Shown piece after piece: positions 6,411 to 14,159 of a stretch of DNA of 24,521 nt. The notes under the pieces were generated by a model that saw only the letters and a list, made by a program, of their open reading frames with translations, ran no database searches and was not told the DNA's origin. The number at the start of each line of letters is the position of its first letter. Positions within the stretch are counted from its first letter, which is position 1. Made by a program: the position numbers and the translations under genes. This DNA comes from an uncultured Eubacteriales bacterium (GTDB lineage: Bacteria > Bacillota > Clostridia > Oscillospirales > CAG-272), in contig CATYXQ010000028.1 of assembly GCA_958414825.1 (NCBI GenBank), forward strand, positions 1 to 24,521, given 5' to 3'.

Positions 6411-7433
6411 TTGAATTTGAAAGAAATGCTGGAAAAAATCAAAGCCGAAGCGGCGGCGAAACTTGAGGCGGCCAATGCCGACCTTGAAGCGATTCGTGTG
6501 CAGTATCTCGGAAAAAAGGGGGAACTGACCGGTGTTCTGCGCGGCATGGGGGCGCTCAGCGCGGAGGAGCGTCCGAAAATCGGCCAGTTGGCAAATGAAG
6601 TGCGCGCATATATCGAACAGCGCATTGAGGAGCGGCGCGTAGCGCAGGAAGCGTCGGCATTGCAGCGGCGGCTTGCGGGTGAGACGGTGGACGTTACCAT
6701 GCCGGTAAAACCGATGGAGCACGGTGTGCGTCATCCGCTTTCGATTGTACAGTCCGAGCTTGAAGATATTTTTATCGGTCTCGGCTTTGAAATTGCGGAG
6801 GGGCCGGAGGTTGAGTATGATTATTACAATTTCCAGGCGCTGAATATTCCCGAAAATCACCCGGCGCGGGATACGCAGGATACGTTCTATATAACGGATA
6901 AAATTCTGCTTCGTTCTCAAACTTCGCCCGTGCAGGTACGCACGATGGAGAAAAAGCGTCCTCCGATTCGCGTGATTTCACCCGGACGTGTATATCGTTC
7001 GGACGCTGTGGACGCCACGCATTCGCCGCTTTTCCATCAGCTTGAGGGGCTTGTGGTGGATAAGGGTGTTACCATGGGAGATTTGAAAGGGACGCTTGAA
7101 CTGTTTGCGAAAAAGATGTTCGGCGAAGATACAAAAATCCGTTTCCGCCCGCATCATTTCCCGTTCACCGAACCTTCGGCGGAGGTGGATGTCTCCTGCT
7201 TTGTCTGCGGCGGGAAGGGATGCGCGCTTTGCAAGGGAGAGGGATGGATCGAGATTCTTGGCGCGGGCATGGTGCATCCCAATGTACTGCGCGGCTGTGA
7301 CATTGATCCGGATGAATACAGCGGCTTTGCTTTCGGTATGGGAATCGAGCGCATTGTGATGCGCAAATACAATATTAATGACATGAGATTGCTTTATGAG
7401 AACGATGTTCGGTTCTTAGAGCAGTTCAGATAA
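6411..7433 (+). CDS. pheS: Phenylalanyl-tRNA synthetase alpha subunit
   Basis: This 340-residue class II synthetase subunit attaches phenylalanine to tRNA-Phe as part of an alpha2-beta2 enzyme. The N-terminal coiled coil occupies about residues 1-90. Motif 2 and the Phe pocket follow: G-F-E-I-A-E-G-P-E-V-E (about 125-135), H-P-A-R-D (about 154), F-H-Q-L-E-G (about 210-215), then motif 3, GMGIERIVMRKY (about 311-322). A cysteine-rich loop C-F-V-C-G-G-K-G-C-A-L-C (about 259-270) is typical of many bacterial PheS. The start codon is uncertain: TTG at 6411 is only 4 nt after AGGAGG, TTG at 6417 is 10 nt after it, and ATG at 6426 is 19 nt after it. pheT follows 13 bp later. Confidence 0.96.
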   Translation: MNLKEMLEKIKAEAAAKLEAANADLEAIRVQYLGKKGELTGVLRGMGALSAEERPKIGQLANEVRAYIEQRIEERRVAQEASALQRRLAGETVDVTMPVKPMEHGVRHPLSIVQSELEDIFIGLGFEIAEGPEVEYDYYNFQALNIPENHPARDTQDTFYITDKILLRSQTSPVQVRTMEKKRPPIRVISPGRVYRSDAVDATHSPLFHQLEGLVVDKGVTMGDLKGTLELFAKKMFGEDTKIRFRPHHFPFTEPSAEVDVSCFVCGGKGCALCKGEGWIEILGAGMVHPNVLRGCDIDPDEYSGFAFGMGIERIVMRKYNINDMRLLYENDVRFLEQFR

Positions 7434-7446
7434 GGAGGACGGACAG

Positions 7447-9834
7447 ATGAATCTTTCAAGAAAATGGCTGTCTGACTTTGTCGATGTCCGGGACATATCA
7501 AATAAGGAGTACTGCGACCGCATGACGGCCACCGGTTCCAAGGTAGAGGGCGTTACGGTATTCGGGGATGACATTGACAATGTGGTCGTCGGCAAAATCC
7601 TGAAAATTTCAAAACATGAAAATTCCGATCATTTGCAGATTTGTTCGGTCGATGTCGGAGAATCGGCGCCCGTACAAATTGTAACCGGCGCACAGAATAT
7701 TTTTGAGGGCGCGGTGATTCCGGTCGCCAAGGCAAACTCGCATTTGCCGGGCGGCGTTACGATTAAACCAGGCAAGCTGCGCGGGGTGGAGTCAAACGGT
7801 ATGCTCTGTTCCATCGGCGAACTTGGATTGACGTTGCATGACATGCCGGACGCCGTCGAGGACGGTATCTGTATTTTAAATGACTCGTTTGGGGAGATGA
7901 TTGGCCGGGATATTCGGGATGCACTGATGCTTGCGGATGATGTTGTGGAGTTTGAAATCACGCCTAACCGTCCGGACTGCCTGTCTGTGATCGGTCTTGC
8001 CCGCGAGACAGCCGCTTCGTTTGATCGTCCGGCGCATATTCCCGAGCCGAAAGTGCAGGAGGCGGGCGGCAGCGTTGATACGTATATCAAGGTGAAAATC
8101 GACGCGCCCGAACTTTGTCCTCGTTATACGGCTCGCGTGGTGCGCAATGTAAAAATTGCTCCCTCTCCGCTTTGGCTGCGGATGCGTCTGCGGGCGGCCG
8201 GCGTTCGTCCGATCAACAATATCGTTGATATTACCAATTATGTTATGCTGGAATACGGCCAGCCGATGCATGCGTTCGACTATGCCTGCATAGACGGCAG
8301 CGCGATTACTGTACGCCGAGCCGGAAAGGGTGAAGCGTTCCGTTCGCTGGATGGGAAGGATCATACGCTTGAGGACGGAATGCTGGTTATTGCGGATAAT
8401 TGCAAAGCGGTTGCGCTTGCCGGCGTGATGGGCGGCGAAAATTCGGAGATTACGCCCGATACCAGAACCGTTGTGTTTGAATCAGCCTGCTTCAGCGGCC
8501 CGTCTGTCCGTGTCACTTCCAGAAAACTCGGTATGCGCACGGAGTCTTCCGGTCGCTTTGAAAAGGGACTTGACCGCGAAAATACCTATCCTGCGCTGGA
8601 GCGCGCCTGCGAACTTGTGAATTTGCTCGGCGCCGGCGAAGTGGTCAGCGGTGTGGTAGATGTATATCCAGGCAAGCGGGAACGTACAATACTCAAACTT
8701 GAGCCGGAGCGCATCAATCGTTTTCTCGGCATTAATGTCAGCGGCGAGTATATGCGGCAGGTGCTGACCAGCCTCTATTTTAAAGTGAACGGCGACCGCG
8801 TTGAAGTTCCGTCTTTTCGTGAGGATGTGGCCTGCATGAATGACCTTGCAGAAGAGGTTGTGCGGATTTACGGCTACAACGAGATTTGCTCCACGGGGAT
8901 TTCGGGCAACATGACGCAGGGGCAGCGCAATGCGCCGCAGTGTTTTGAATACGGCCTGCACAGCGTGCTTTGCGGTATGGGACTTAATGAGATCAATACA
9001 TTCTCGTTTATCTCGCCGAAGTATTATGATAAAATCAATCTGCCGTCTGAAAGCGATTTGCGCAAGTCGGTTACAATTATGAATCCACTTGGTGAAGATA
9101 CGAGTGTTATGCGTACAACGGCACTGCCCTCGATGATGGAAGTGCTGGCGCGCAACGCCAATTTCTCCAACGAAAACGTCGGACTTTATGAAGTGGCGAC
9201 AGTTTATATTCCTACCGGTGTGGATACGCTTCCGGATGAGCGTAAAGTTTTGACGCTTGGGTTTTACGGAAAGGGCGATTTCTATACGCTCAAATCCATG
9301 TGTGAGTCTGTGCTTGCGTATGCGCGCGTTTCTGCGGAGTATGTGCGGCAGCCCGAAAATATTTCCTATCATCCGGGACGCTGCGCGGAGATTTGCACGG
9401 CGGACGGCGCGTATCTCGGCGTTTTGGGACAGATTCATCCGTTGGTCGCAGAAAATTACGGCATGGATACGCCGGTATATGTTGCACAAATGGATCTTCG
9501 GACGCTCTTTGAAAGACGCGGAGCAGAACCTGAGTATCATCCATTGCCGAAGTTTCCGGCTTCTGCGCGTGATTTCTCCTTTGTATGTGCGGAGGCGCTT
9601 GAGATCGGTGCGATTGAGAAAGCAATCCGTTCAAGCGGCGTAAAGCTTTTGGAAAGCGTGCGCCTTATGGATGTTTATCGCGGTTTGCAGATTGGAGAGG
9701 GCCAAAAAAGCGTGACTTTCCGAATTACGCTGCGTGCTGCGGATCATACGCTTACGGTTGAAGAAGCGGATAGGGCGGCAAAGAAGATTCTCGGCGCTCT
9801 GGAGCGCGCTCTCGGTATTACAATACGTCAGTGA
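7447..9834 (+). CDS. pheT: Phenylalanyl-tRNA synthetase beta subunit
   Basis: This 795-residue subunit pairs with PheS and carries tRNA-binding and editing functions. Domains in order are: an N-terminal tRNA-binding OB fold (about 40-150, with V-V-V-G-K-I-L and G-A-Q-N-I), the B3/B4 editing region (about 210-385, with N-I-V-D-I-T-N-Y-V and E-Y-G-Q-P-M-H-A-F-D), the B5 domain (about 400-475), the catalytic-like core, and a C-terminal ferredoxin-like anticodon-binding domain (about 700-795, beginning L-P-K-F-P-A-S-A-R-D). The length is normal. AAGGAGG lies 9 nt before the ATG. It is co-transcribed with pheS under the T-box and followed by the hairpin at 9843-9872. Confidence 0.97.
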   Translation: MNLSRKWLSDFVDVRDISNKEYCDRMTATGSKVEGVTVFGDDIDNVVVGKILKISKHENSDHLQICSVDVGESAPVQIVTGAQNIFEGAVIPVAKANSHLPGGVTIKPGKLRGVESNGMLCSIGELGLTLHDMPDAVEDGICILNDSFGEMIGRDIRDALMLADDVVEFEITPNRPDCLSVIGLARETAASFDRPAHIPEPKVQEAGGSVDTYIKVKIDAPELCPRYTARVVRNVKIAPSPLWLRMRLRAAGVRPINNIVDITNYVMLEYGQPMHAFDYACIDGSAITVRRAGKGEAFRSLDGKDHTLEDGMLVIADNCKAVALAGVMGGENSEITPDTRTVVFESACFSGPSVRVTSRKLGMRTESSGRFEKGLDRENTYPALERACELVNLLGAGEVVSGVVDVYPGKRERTILKLEPERINRFLGINVSGEYMRQVLTSLYFKVNGDRVEVPSFREDVACMNDLAEEVVRIYGYNEICSTGISGNMTQGQRNAPQCFEYGLHSVLCGMGLNEINTFSFISPKYYDKINLPSESDLRKSVTIMNPLGEDTSVMRTTALPSMMEVLARNANFSNENVGLYEVATVYIPTGVDTLPDERKVLTLGFYGKGDFYTLKSMCESVLAYARVSAEYVRQPENISYHPGRCAEICTADGAYLGVLGQIHPLVAENYGMDTPVYVAQMDLRTLFERRGAEPEYHPLPKFPASARDFSFVCAEALEIGAIEKAIRSSGVKLLESVRLMDVYRGLQIGEGQKSVTFRITLRAADHTLTVEEADRAAKKILGALERALGITIRQ

Positions 9835-9842
9835 AAAAGATA

Positions 9843-9875
9843 AGCCCGTCGGCAACAAAGTGCCGATGGGCTTTC
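9843..9875 (+). terminator. Terminator after pheT, first of a hairpin series
   Basis: AGCCCGTCGGCA (9843-9854) pairs with TGCCGATGGGCT (9861-9872) over 12 bp with one wobble and a 6-nt loop, then TTTC. It lies 8 bp after the pheT stop. The stem and loop are nearly identical to the hairpin at 10038-10063. Confidence 0.65.
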
Positions 9876-9910
9876 GTCTGCTGATAAAGTGAAAACTGCA
9901 AATAGAATAA

Positions 9911-10030
9911 GTTTACAAGGCGGACATGCGCCGCCTTGTAAACACCTTGCGGGCGTGCGAGTGCCGCCGACGGCGGCGCGACGGCGCGAGCGGACGCGCC
10001 CATCGTCGGGAAACTAAAGTTTTCCGACGA
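9911..10030. repeat. Cluster of inverted repeats between pheT and the IbrB-like gene
   Basis: Four inverted repeats follow one another without an open gene: GTTTACAAGGCGG/CCGCCTTGTAAAC (9911-9943, perfect 13 bp), GCCGCC-GAC-GGCGGC (9963-9977, perfect), GGCGCG/CGCGCC (9983-10000) and TCGTCGGGAAAC/GTTTTCCGACGA (10003-10030, 12 bp with one wobble). They are flanked by two near-identical hairpins at 9843-9872 and 10038-10063. This is far more structure than an ordinary pair of terminators needs. A structured RNA, a small MITE-like element or stacked terminators are all possible. Confidence 0.55.
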
Positions 10031-10032
10031 TT

Positions 10033-10063
10033 AAAAACCCGTCGGCAACAAAGTGCCGACGGG
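10033..10063 (-). terminator. Terminator for the IbrA/IbrB-like operon
   Basis: CCCGTCGGCA (10038-10047) and TGCCGACGGG (10054-10063) form a perfect 10-bp stem with a 6-nt loop. On the minus strand five T residues follow (10037-10033). It lies 15 bp after the stop of the IbrB-like gene. The stem and loop differ from the pheT terminator at one base. Confidence 0.72.
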
Positions 10064-10078
10064 CTTATCTTTATTGAG

Positions 10079-10621
10079 TTAGTTTACGGCGGACTGGTCG
10101 CCGGATTCTTCATCGGGTACCCATGCCTGACCGAAGTTGATATCTTTAAAAAGCGCCGCAAGTCCGGTGATTTGTTTCAGACGCAGAATTTCGTCTTTGT
10201 CCATGCCCAAATGTTTTGAGATCCATGCGTCGTTTCTACCCAGTTCATGCAGTTCTTTTACAATGTTGCTCATTAGTTCGACGTCGTGCGAGCCGCGCGC
10301 CCGGTTGTGGCGAATGGTGCTGGCCATGCGCTGATCCATCGGTTTGTCAATCACCGAGACCGGAAGCATACCGCCCTCGCGCCTGTATATGTCGTCGTGC
10401 TCCAGCATGACGCGGTACCTGTGAAAGCCGTCCACGATAACGTATTTATCTTCCTTTGAACTGTAGTAGCATACGATCGGCATGGTATATCCGTCGCTTT
10501 TGATGCTGTCGTACAATAACTTCATTTCCGGCGGAGCTACGGCGTTGGGATTGTATGTATTTGGAATGATTTTTTCAATCGGTACGGCGCGTACAGCGTA
10601 AACTGGACTGCGGTATTCCAT
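10079..10621 (-). CDS. IbrB-like ParB/sulfiredoxin-fold protein
   Basis: This 180-residue cytoplasmic protein has an N-terminal ParB/sulfiredoxin-type fold (about residues 10-95): V-P-I-E-K-I-I-P-N-T-Y-N-P-N, then L-L-Y-D-S-I-K-S-D-G-Y and the nucleotide-binding motif V-D-G-F-H-R-Y (about 63-69). A helix-turn-helix-like segment (about 128-152, W-I-S-K-H-L-G-M-D-K-D-E) follows. Such proteins are found paired with PAPS-reductase-like proteins, as in IbrB/IbrA of E. coli, which were described as regulators of immunoglobulin-binding proteins. Its ATG directly follows the TAA of the IbrA-like gene (TAAATG), so the two are probably made together. Its biochemical role is not known; DNA binding or a nucleotide-dependent activity are both possible. 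Confidence 0.78.
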   Translation of the reverse strand: MEYRSPVYAVRAVPIEKIIPNTYNPNAVAPPEMKLLYDSIKSDGYTMPIVCYYSSKEDKYVIVDGFHRYRVMLEHDDIYRREGGMLPVSVIDKPMDQRMASTIRHNRARGSHDVELMSNIVKELHELGRNDAWISKHLGMDKDEILRLKQITGLAALFKDINFGQAWVPDEESGDQSAVN

Positions 10622-11941
10622 TTATAAATCCTCCAAGCTTTTGTACTTTTGTTTAATGCGCGCGATTCTTTCCCGTTGCTTTTTGCTTTCTCCGAATCCC
10701 ATTGTTTTGCAGTTGTGGTCGTTTTTCAGAATGCAAAGGCACATGCGTTTCCAACTGGGGATGTCTTTGGTTGTCAGAATATCGTCCGTATCATCGGGAA
10801 TTTTTCCGACAAAGACAATCCGGGATTTTTTGTCCAGCGTATAATTGGATATACCGTTGCGCTGGATATTGTACCCGTGGTCAATGAGTTCTTTGATGGT
10901 TTCTTCCGAAAGTCCGCCGCCGGTTTCCCGCCAGAATTGAATCGAAGTTCTGAATTTTTCCGCGTAGCGCATACCGAGTCGTTTCGGAAGCGTTTTTAAA
11001 AGAAAATCGGTATAGGATTGCCAGGTGTGTCCTTCCGGCAAACAAATGCCTCTGTATCCAATTGCGGTCGTGTGACCGTAAATTGCGGCAAAGTTGGCGC
11101 CCTGTACGCGTCCGAGCAGGCGAACCCAGGTTTGCGGTTCCAATACCCGATATAAATTCAGACTTTCACGCGCATAGTCGTTAAACGGAGAGGCTACGCG
11201 CATCTGATCGGGCGTAAGACCGGCTTTATAGTACAGATCGTACAGCGGATTGTATGCATAATCAAATTTGGCGTTTGCCGCCCATACGTCTGAGATGGTC
11301 CAGTCATACAGCGGTGAAGCGCACCAGACGTCTTTGAACGTTTTTGAAATCCAGGCGCATCCTTTGTATCCATACTTTTTATTGATGATGCTGTTGTATC
11401 TCTGCAACGATTCCGTAGCGCGTATGCCGAGCAGACAGATGGTTTTTCCGCCGCCGTGGATTTCCCGATACCAGCGGCCGAACTGCTTTGCTAAATTTTC
11501 CTGGTGCATTTTGTATTTATAGTAGTAAAACGGATTGTTTTCCAGCCGAATCACATAGGGCTTGTTCGGAATCGGGCGGATCCAAAGCTCTTTTTTTAAG
11601 TCGTCCCACGGATACCAATACATTTCATAGTTGCCGAGTGCGGTTCGCGTGGCCATCGGCAGACACACCCAGTAGGGCTCAACCATATTCAGATTTTTTT
11701 CAAAGGTTTCCTCGACATATTTTGTCGTCATGGAATACTGTGCTTCAAAATCCTGGTGAAAAAGACCGATTTTGCGACCGATATGCCGCCGCTTGACGTA
11801 GTCTAAGACGAGATTTAGAAGCAATCCGCTGTCTTTGCCGCCGCTGAACGATACGTAAATGTTTTCAAATTCGCTGAAAATGAAATTTAGCCTGCTTTGC
11901 AGAGCTTCATATACGTCACATTCCAGGTATCGTTTAATCAT
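10622..11941 (-). CDS. IbrA-like PP-loop / PAPS reductase-family protein (DUF3440)
   Basis: This 439-residue cytoplasmic protein belongs to the adenine nucleotide alpha-hydrolase (PP-loop ATPase) superfamily. The PP-loop S-G-G-K-D-S is at residues 33-38. Further family motifs are G-I-R-A-T-E-S (172-178) and P-L-Y-D-W-T-I-S-D-V-W (210-220). The middle and C-terminal region, with N-P-L-Y-D-L-Y-Y-K-A-G (231-241) and L-G-R-V-Q-G-A-N-F (276-284), matches the DUF3440/IbrA type rather than assimilatory CysH. No sulfate-assimilation gene is nearby. The start has GAGGTG 8 nt upstream. Together with the abutting ParB-like gene it forms a two-gene operon with its own promoter (12056-12084). Substrate and role are unknown; IbrA-like pairs are often carried on mobile or accessory DNA. 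Confidence 0.82.
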   Translation of the reverse strand: MIKRYLECDVYEALQSRLNFIFSEFENIYVSFSGGKDSGLLLNLVLDYVKRRHIGRKIGLFHQDFEAQYSMTTKYVEETFEKNLNMVEPYWVCLPMATRTALGNYEMYWYPWDDLKKELWIRPIPNKPYVIRLENNPFYYYKYKMHQENLAKQFGRWYREIHGGGKTICLLGIRATESLQRYNSIINKKYGYKGCAWISKTFKDVWCASPLYDWTISDVWAANAKFDYAYNPLYDLYYKAGLTPDQMRVASPFNDYARESLNLYRVLEPQTWVRLLGRVQGANFAAIYGHTTAIGYRGICLPEGHTWQSYTDFLLKTLPKRLGMRYAEKFRTSIQFWRETGGGLSEETIKELIDHGYNIQRNGISNYTLDKKSRIVFVGKIPDDTDDILTTKDIPSWKRMCLCILKNDHNCKTMGFGESKKQRERIARIKQKYKSLEDL

Positions 11942-11978
11942 TTGATAAGCACCTCGGAGATGAACTATTAAATTGACG

Positions 11979-12007
11979 CAGTGATTTACATGATAAATGA
12001 ATCACTG
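11979..12007 (-). promoter_or_regulatory. Inverted repeat in the leader of the IbrA-like gene
   Basis: CAGTGATT (11979-11986) and AATCACTG (12000-12007) form a perfect 8-bp inverted repeat separated by 13 bp. It lies between the promoter and the ribosome binding site of the IbrA-like gene. It could be an operator for a dimeric regulator, possibly the IbrB-like protein itself, or a leader hairpin. Confidence 0.4.
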
Positions 12008-12055
12008 AAAATGAAAACGCAGCACGCAACTGATTATCCTTGTACTGTTATGTTT

Positions 12056-12084
12056 ATTATATAGCATGATGCGGGGTGTTTCAA
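12056..12084 (-). promoter_or_regulatory. Strong promoter for the IbrA/IbrB-like operon
   Basis: On the minus strand TTGAAA (12079-12084) is followed after exactly 17 bp by a perfect TATAAT (12056-12061). Transcription would start near 12049, giving a leader of about 107 nt. Confidence 0.75.
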
Positions 12085-12220
12085 GAACAATTTACAAAAT
12101 CATGTAAAAATTTCCAAAAGCATACAGTGACTTCCGACGTTGAATGGGAAAATACCCATTATGCATTAAAACGCGGAGAAGATCGGTATGCAGCAATAAA
12201 TGAATCTTTCAAAATAGCGG

Positions 12221-12248
12221 TTGACAAATCGGAGTTGTTTGTTATACT
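12221..12248 (+). promoter_or_regulatory. Promoter for the lipoprotein gene
   Basis: A perfect TTGACA (12221-12226) is followed after 16 bp by TATACT (12243-12248). The start codon of the lipoprotein lies 80 bp downstream. Confidence 0.7.
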
Positions 12249-12327
12249 TTAATAAAAGGCAGATAAAAATGAAGTGCAAATGACGCGCTTTTGACAATTT
12301 ATAGATGTTTGAAAGGAGAAAATGGAT

Positions 12328-13185
12328 ATGCGCAAAAACTTTTGTAAAGGAAAAATCATCCTTGCCGTTTTGATTGCGCTTGTATCTTTTTGCATCGCCA
12401 GCTGTTCATCTGAGAAAGAAAAAGAACCGGAAGCAACGCTTCCGGCGGATACTTCGTATCGAGAGGGCTTTTATCTGCCGTGCAGCGGCGGCGCGCATAT
12501 GATTGTAATGAACGGCTATGAGCCGTGCGTAATGACGCCGGATAACGATGCGATTGCGTTTGACGGTTTGACTGCGGGCGACCGTATCCGCATTGAAGTT
12601 TGGACGATTCAGGAAACCTATCCGATGAAGGCGACCGTATACGCAGTAGAGAAGCTCGGTGACGGGGCGCTTTGGGATATTGATGCGGATACGTTGAACG
12701 CGCTTGCGGAAATGGGCTGGATTGAACGCTTTAAAGATTTTGATCCGGAGGCGTTTGGCGCATATATTCCAAATGAAAGCGCCGAGGTTCTGTTTCATTA
12801 TAGAATATTCTGCAATCAGGTTTATTTATATTTTTGTTCGATACGGCAATTGACGCCGCAGGGAACCGAATTTGCCGATGAAATGCCTCAGGATTTTGCG
12901 GTGTATTATACGGATGACGGCTTTTCTGTTCGTAAGCTGGACGTCGGCTTGCCCGATGATCTTGTTTATGACTCCGTGCGCCCGATTTATGCCGGCGCCG
13001 GTGCCGGAAGCGGGGAATGCGAGTTCATTTTGCAGTTGACAAACGGCGGTGAAACGTACTATGTTTCGTTTAACAATTTTGCCTATACGGACGCGGATAA
13101 CTTTTTGGATTTTGAATACGCAGGTGTGATGTCGAATGAGACGGTAAACGAGCACCGCAAATGGAGGCCAGACTTGTTCCATTGA
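12328..13185 (+). CDS. Lipoprotein of unknown function
   Basis: From the chosen ATG the protein has 285 residues. The signal peptide (R-K-N-F-C-K-G-K, then a hydrophobic core) ends in a lipobox I-A-S-C with the lipidated Cys at residue 26. A short charged linker and a mature domain without further membrane segments follow. The mature part is acidic and rich in aromatic and Gly/Asp turns, suggesting a beta-rich extracytoplasmic domain. I do not recognise the family. The earlier ATG at 12322 is only 3 nt after GGAG, whereas 12328 is 9 nt after it, so the second is preferred. It is a single-gene unit with its own promoter and terminator, divergent from the IbrA-like operon; a functional link to that operon is possible but unproven. 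Confidence 0.7.
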   Translation: MRKNFCKGKIILAVLIALVSFCIASCSSEKEKEPEATLPADTSYREGFYLPCSGGAHMIVMNGYEPCVMTPDNDAIAFDGLTAGDRIRIEVWTIQETYPMKATVYAVEKLGDGALWDIDADTLNALAEMGWIERFKDFDPEAFGAYIPNESAEVLFHYRIFCNQVYLYFCSIRQLTPQGTEFADEMPQDFAVYYTDDGFSVRKLDVGLPDDLVYDSVRPIYAGAGAGSGECEFILQLTNGGETYYVSFNNFAYTDADNFLDFEYAGVMSNETVNEHRKWRPDLFH

Positions 13186-13189
13186 AAGA

Positions 13190-13231
13190 AACAGCAGCCG
13201 GCAAGCATTTTGACGCTTGTCGGCTGCTGTT
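13190..13231. terminator. Bidirectional terminator between lipoprotein and EamA genes
   Basis: AACAGCAGCCGGCAAGC (13190-13206) pairs with GCTTGTCGGCTGCTGTT (13215-13231) over 17 bp with one wobble. T-rich sequence follows on both strands. It begins 4 bp after the lipoprotein stop and overlaps the stop codon of the convergent EamA gene. Confidence 0.7.
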
Positions 13232-14159
13232 ATGTTTTACTTGATTTTATATGTAATGCAGCCTCTGTGTCCGGCATTGCGCCGACTTTATAAACGCAGA
13301 TCAAAATCACGGCAATTCCGCAAATTTCGATGATGCTCAGCGATTCTTTCAGCAGCACAACGCCTGCCGCTGCTGAAATTACCGTTGTAAGCGAGGAGAA
13401 AACCGCAGTCTGGCGGACGCTGATGCGGGAAAAAGAAAAGTTGATCAGCAAAAAAGCAATCACGGAAGAAAAGATTGCTAAAAATAAAAGACATAGAAGG
13501 AATTGTGGGTTTTTAAGGCAGGATGCAGCTATTTGGAGCGTTTCACTCTTGTTTTCTGCAAAAGTCAGTGCGGAAAAAATAATACTGCCTGTGAAAAACA
13601 TGATATATGTACGCTCAAATGGTGAAAATGTATCAGCTAGCTTTTTTGACAGAATGTTGTACAGCGCGCTGAACAGCGCGGCGGCGAGCAGTAAAAATAC
13701 GCCCAGCAGGTTGATGCCGCCGCTTACGGCGCCGGGCAGGGTAATCATGCATACGCCGACTACAGAACCGGCGGCAAACAAAAATTGCGTTGGCTGGAAC
13801 GGCTCTCCGATAAAGAACACGGCGAATAGCATGGAAAAGATTGTTGAGGTTGCGATTATGCTTCCGGCAACTGCCGAACCCGTAAGGCCGATTCCATAGG
13901 TTTCGGCCAGCGCATACAGTACCGGTTGACAGAGTCCGGTTAAAAAGAGCTTCCAAATGCCTTTTTTGCGCAAATCAAACTTTACGGCACGGCATAAAAG
14001 CAGAATGTTAAGCATCAGCCAGGCGGTCAGATTGCGCAGTGCGAGCAAAAGAAGCGGACTTGCGATGTCGGCGGCAATTCGTGTTGCCAAAAAGCTGAAT
14101 CCGAAGATCGAGTAGCCGACGGCAGCGGCGAGAATTGCGAGAAGTTGCTGTTTTTTCAT
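13230..14159 (-). CDS. EamA-family (DMT superfamily) transporter
   Basis: This 309-residue inner-membrane protein has about ten hydrophobic helices in two repeated five-helix EamA units (about residues 5-140 and 150-290), the architecture of drug/metabolite exporters such as RhaT- and YdcZ-like carriers. Typical family features are the early T-R-I-A, R-N-L-T-A-W, G-L-T-G-S-A-V-A-G-S-I and F-I-G-E-P segments and the second-repeat L-L-K-E-S-L. The substrate cannot be predicted. It lies 52 bp after the YitT-family gene on the same strand and may share its transcript. No Shine-Dalgarno lies at the usual distance; a GGAGA is 24 nt upstream with a 14-nt hairpin in between (see 14157-14188). Confidence 0.88.
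   Translation of the reverse strand: MKKQQLLAILAAAVGYSIFGFSFLATRIAADIASPLLLLALRNLTAWLMLNILLLCRAVKFDLRKKGIWKLFLTGLCQPVLYALAETYGIGLTGSAVAGSIIATSTIFSMLFAVFFIGEPFQPTQFLFAAGSVVGVCMITLPGAVSGGINLLGVFLLLAAALFSALYNILSKKLADTFSPFERTYIMFFTGSIIFSALTFAENKSETLQIAASCLKNPQFLLCLLFLAIFSSVIAFLLINFSFSRISVRQTAVFSSLTTVISAAAGVVLLKESLSIIEICGIAVILICVYKVGAMPDTEAALHIKSSKT

Larger units (their letters stand above)
11942..12327. other. Divergent intergenic region between IbrA-like gene and lipoprotein gene
   Basis: This 386-bp region holds the minus-strand leader and promoter of the IbrA-like gene, the inverted repeat at 11979-12007, a small perfect inverted repeat AATGGG-AAAATA-CCCATT near 12143, and the plus-strand promoter of the lipoprotein gene. 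A plus-strand frame free of stops runs through about 12070-12250, but it has no ribosome binding site and contains the lipoprotein promoter, so I do not call it a gene. Confidence 0.6.

Noticed and set aside
6411..6425. A definite pheS start codon
   Set aside because: TTG 6411, TTG 6417 and ATG 6426 are all possible. The ribosome binding site position does not decide cleanly, so only the first is reported, with the doubt stated.
9835..10078. CRISPR array or tandem repeat in the hairpin-rich gap after pheT
   Set aside because: The repeats are inverted, unequal in length and sequence, and have no regular repeat/spacer unit.
10622..11941. Assimilatory PAPS/APS reductase (CysH)
   Set aside because: The length (439 residues), DUF3440-like C-terminal half, paired ParB-like gene and lack of any sulfate-assimilation neighbour fit the IbrA type instead.
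12070..12250. Stop-free plus-strand frame of about 60 codons upstream of the lipoprotein, looking like a possible gene remnant
   Set aside because: There is no ribosome binding site or convincing start, no recognisable homology, and the TTGACA/TATACT promoter of the next gene lies inside it. A frame this short can occur by chance.
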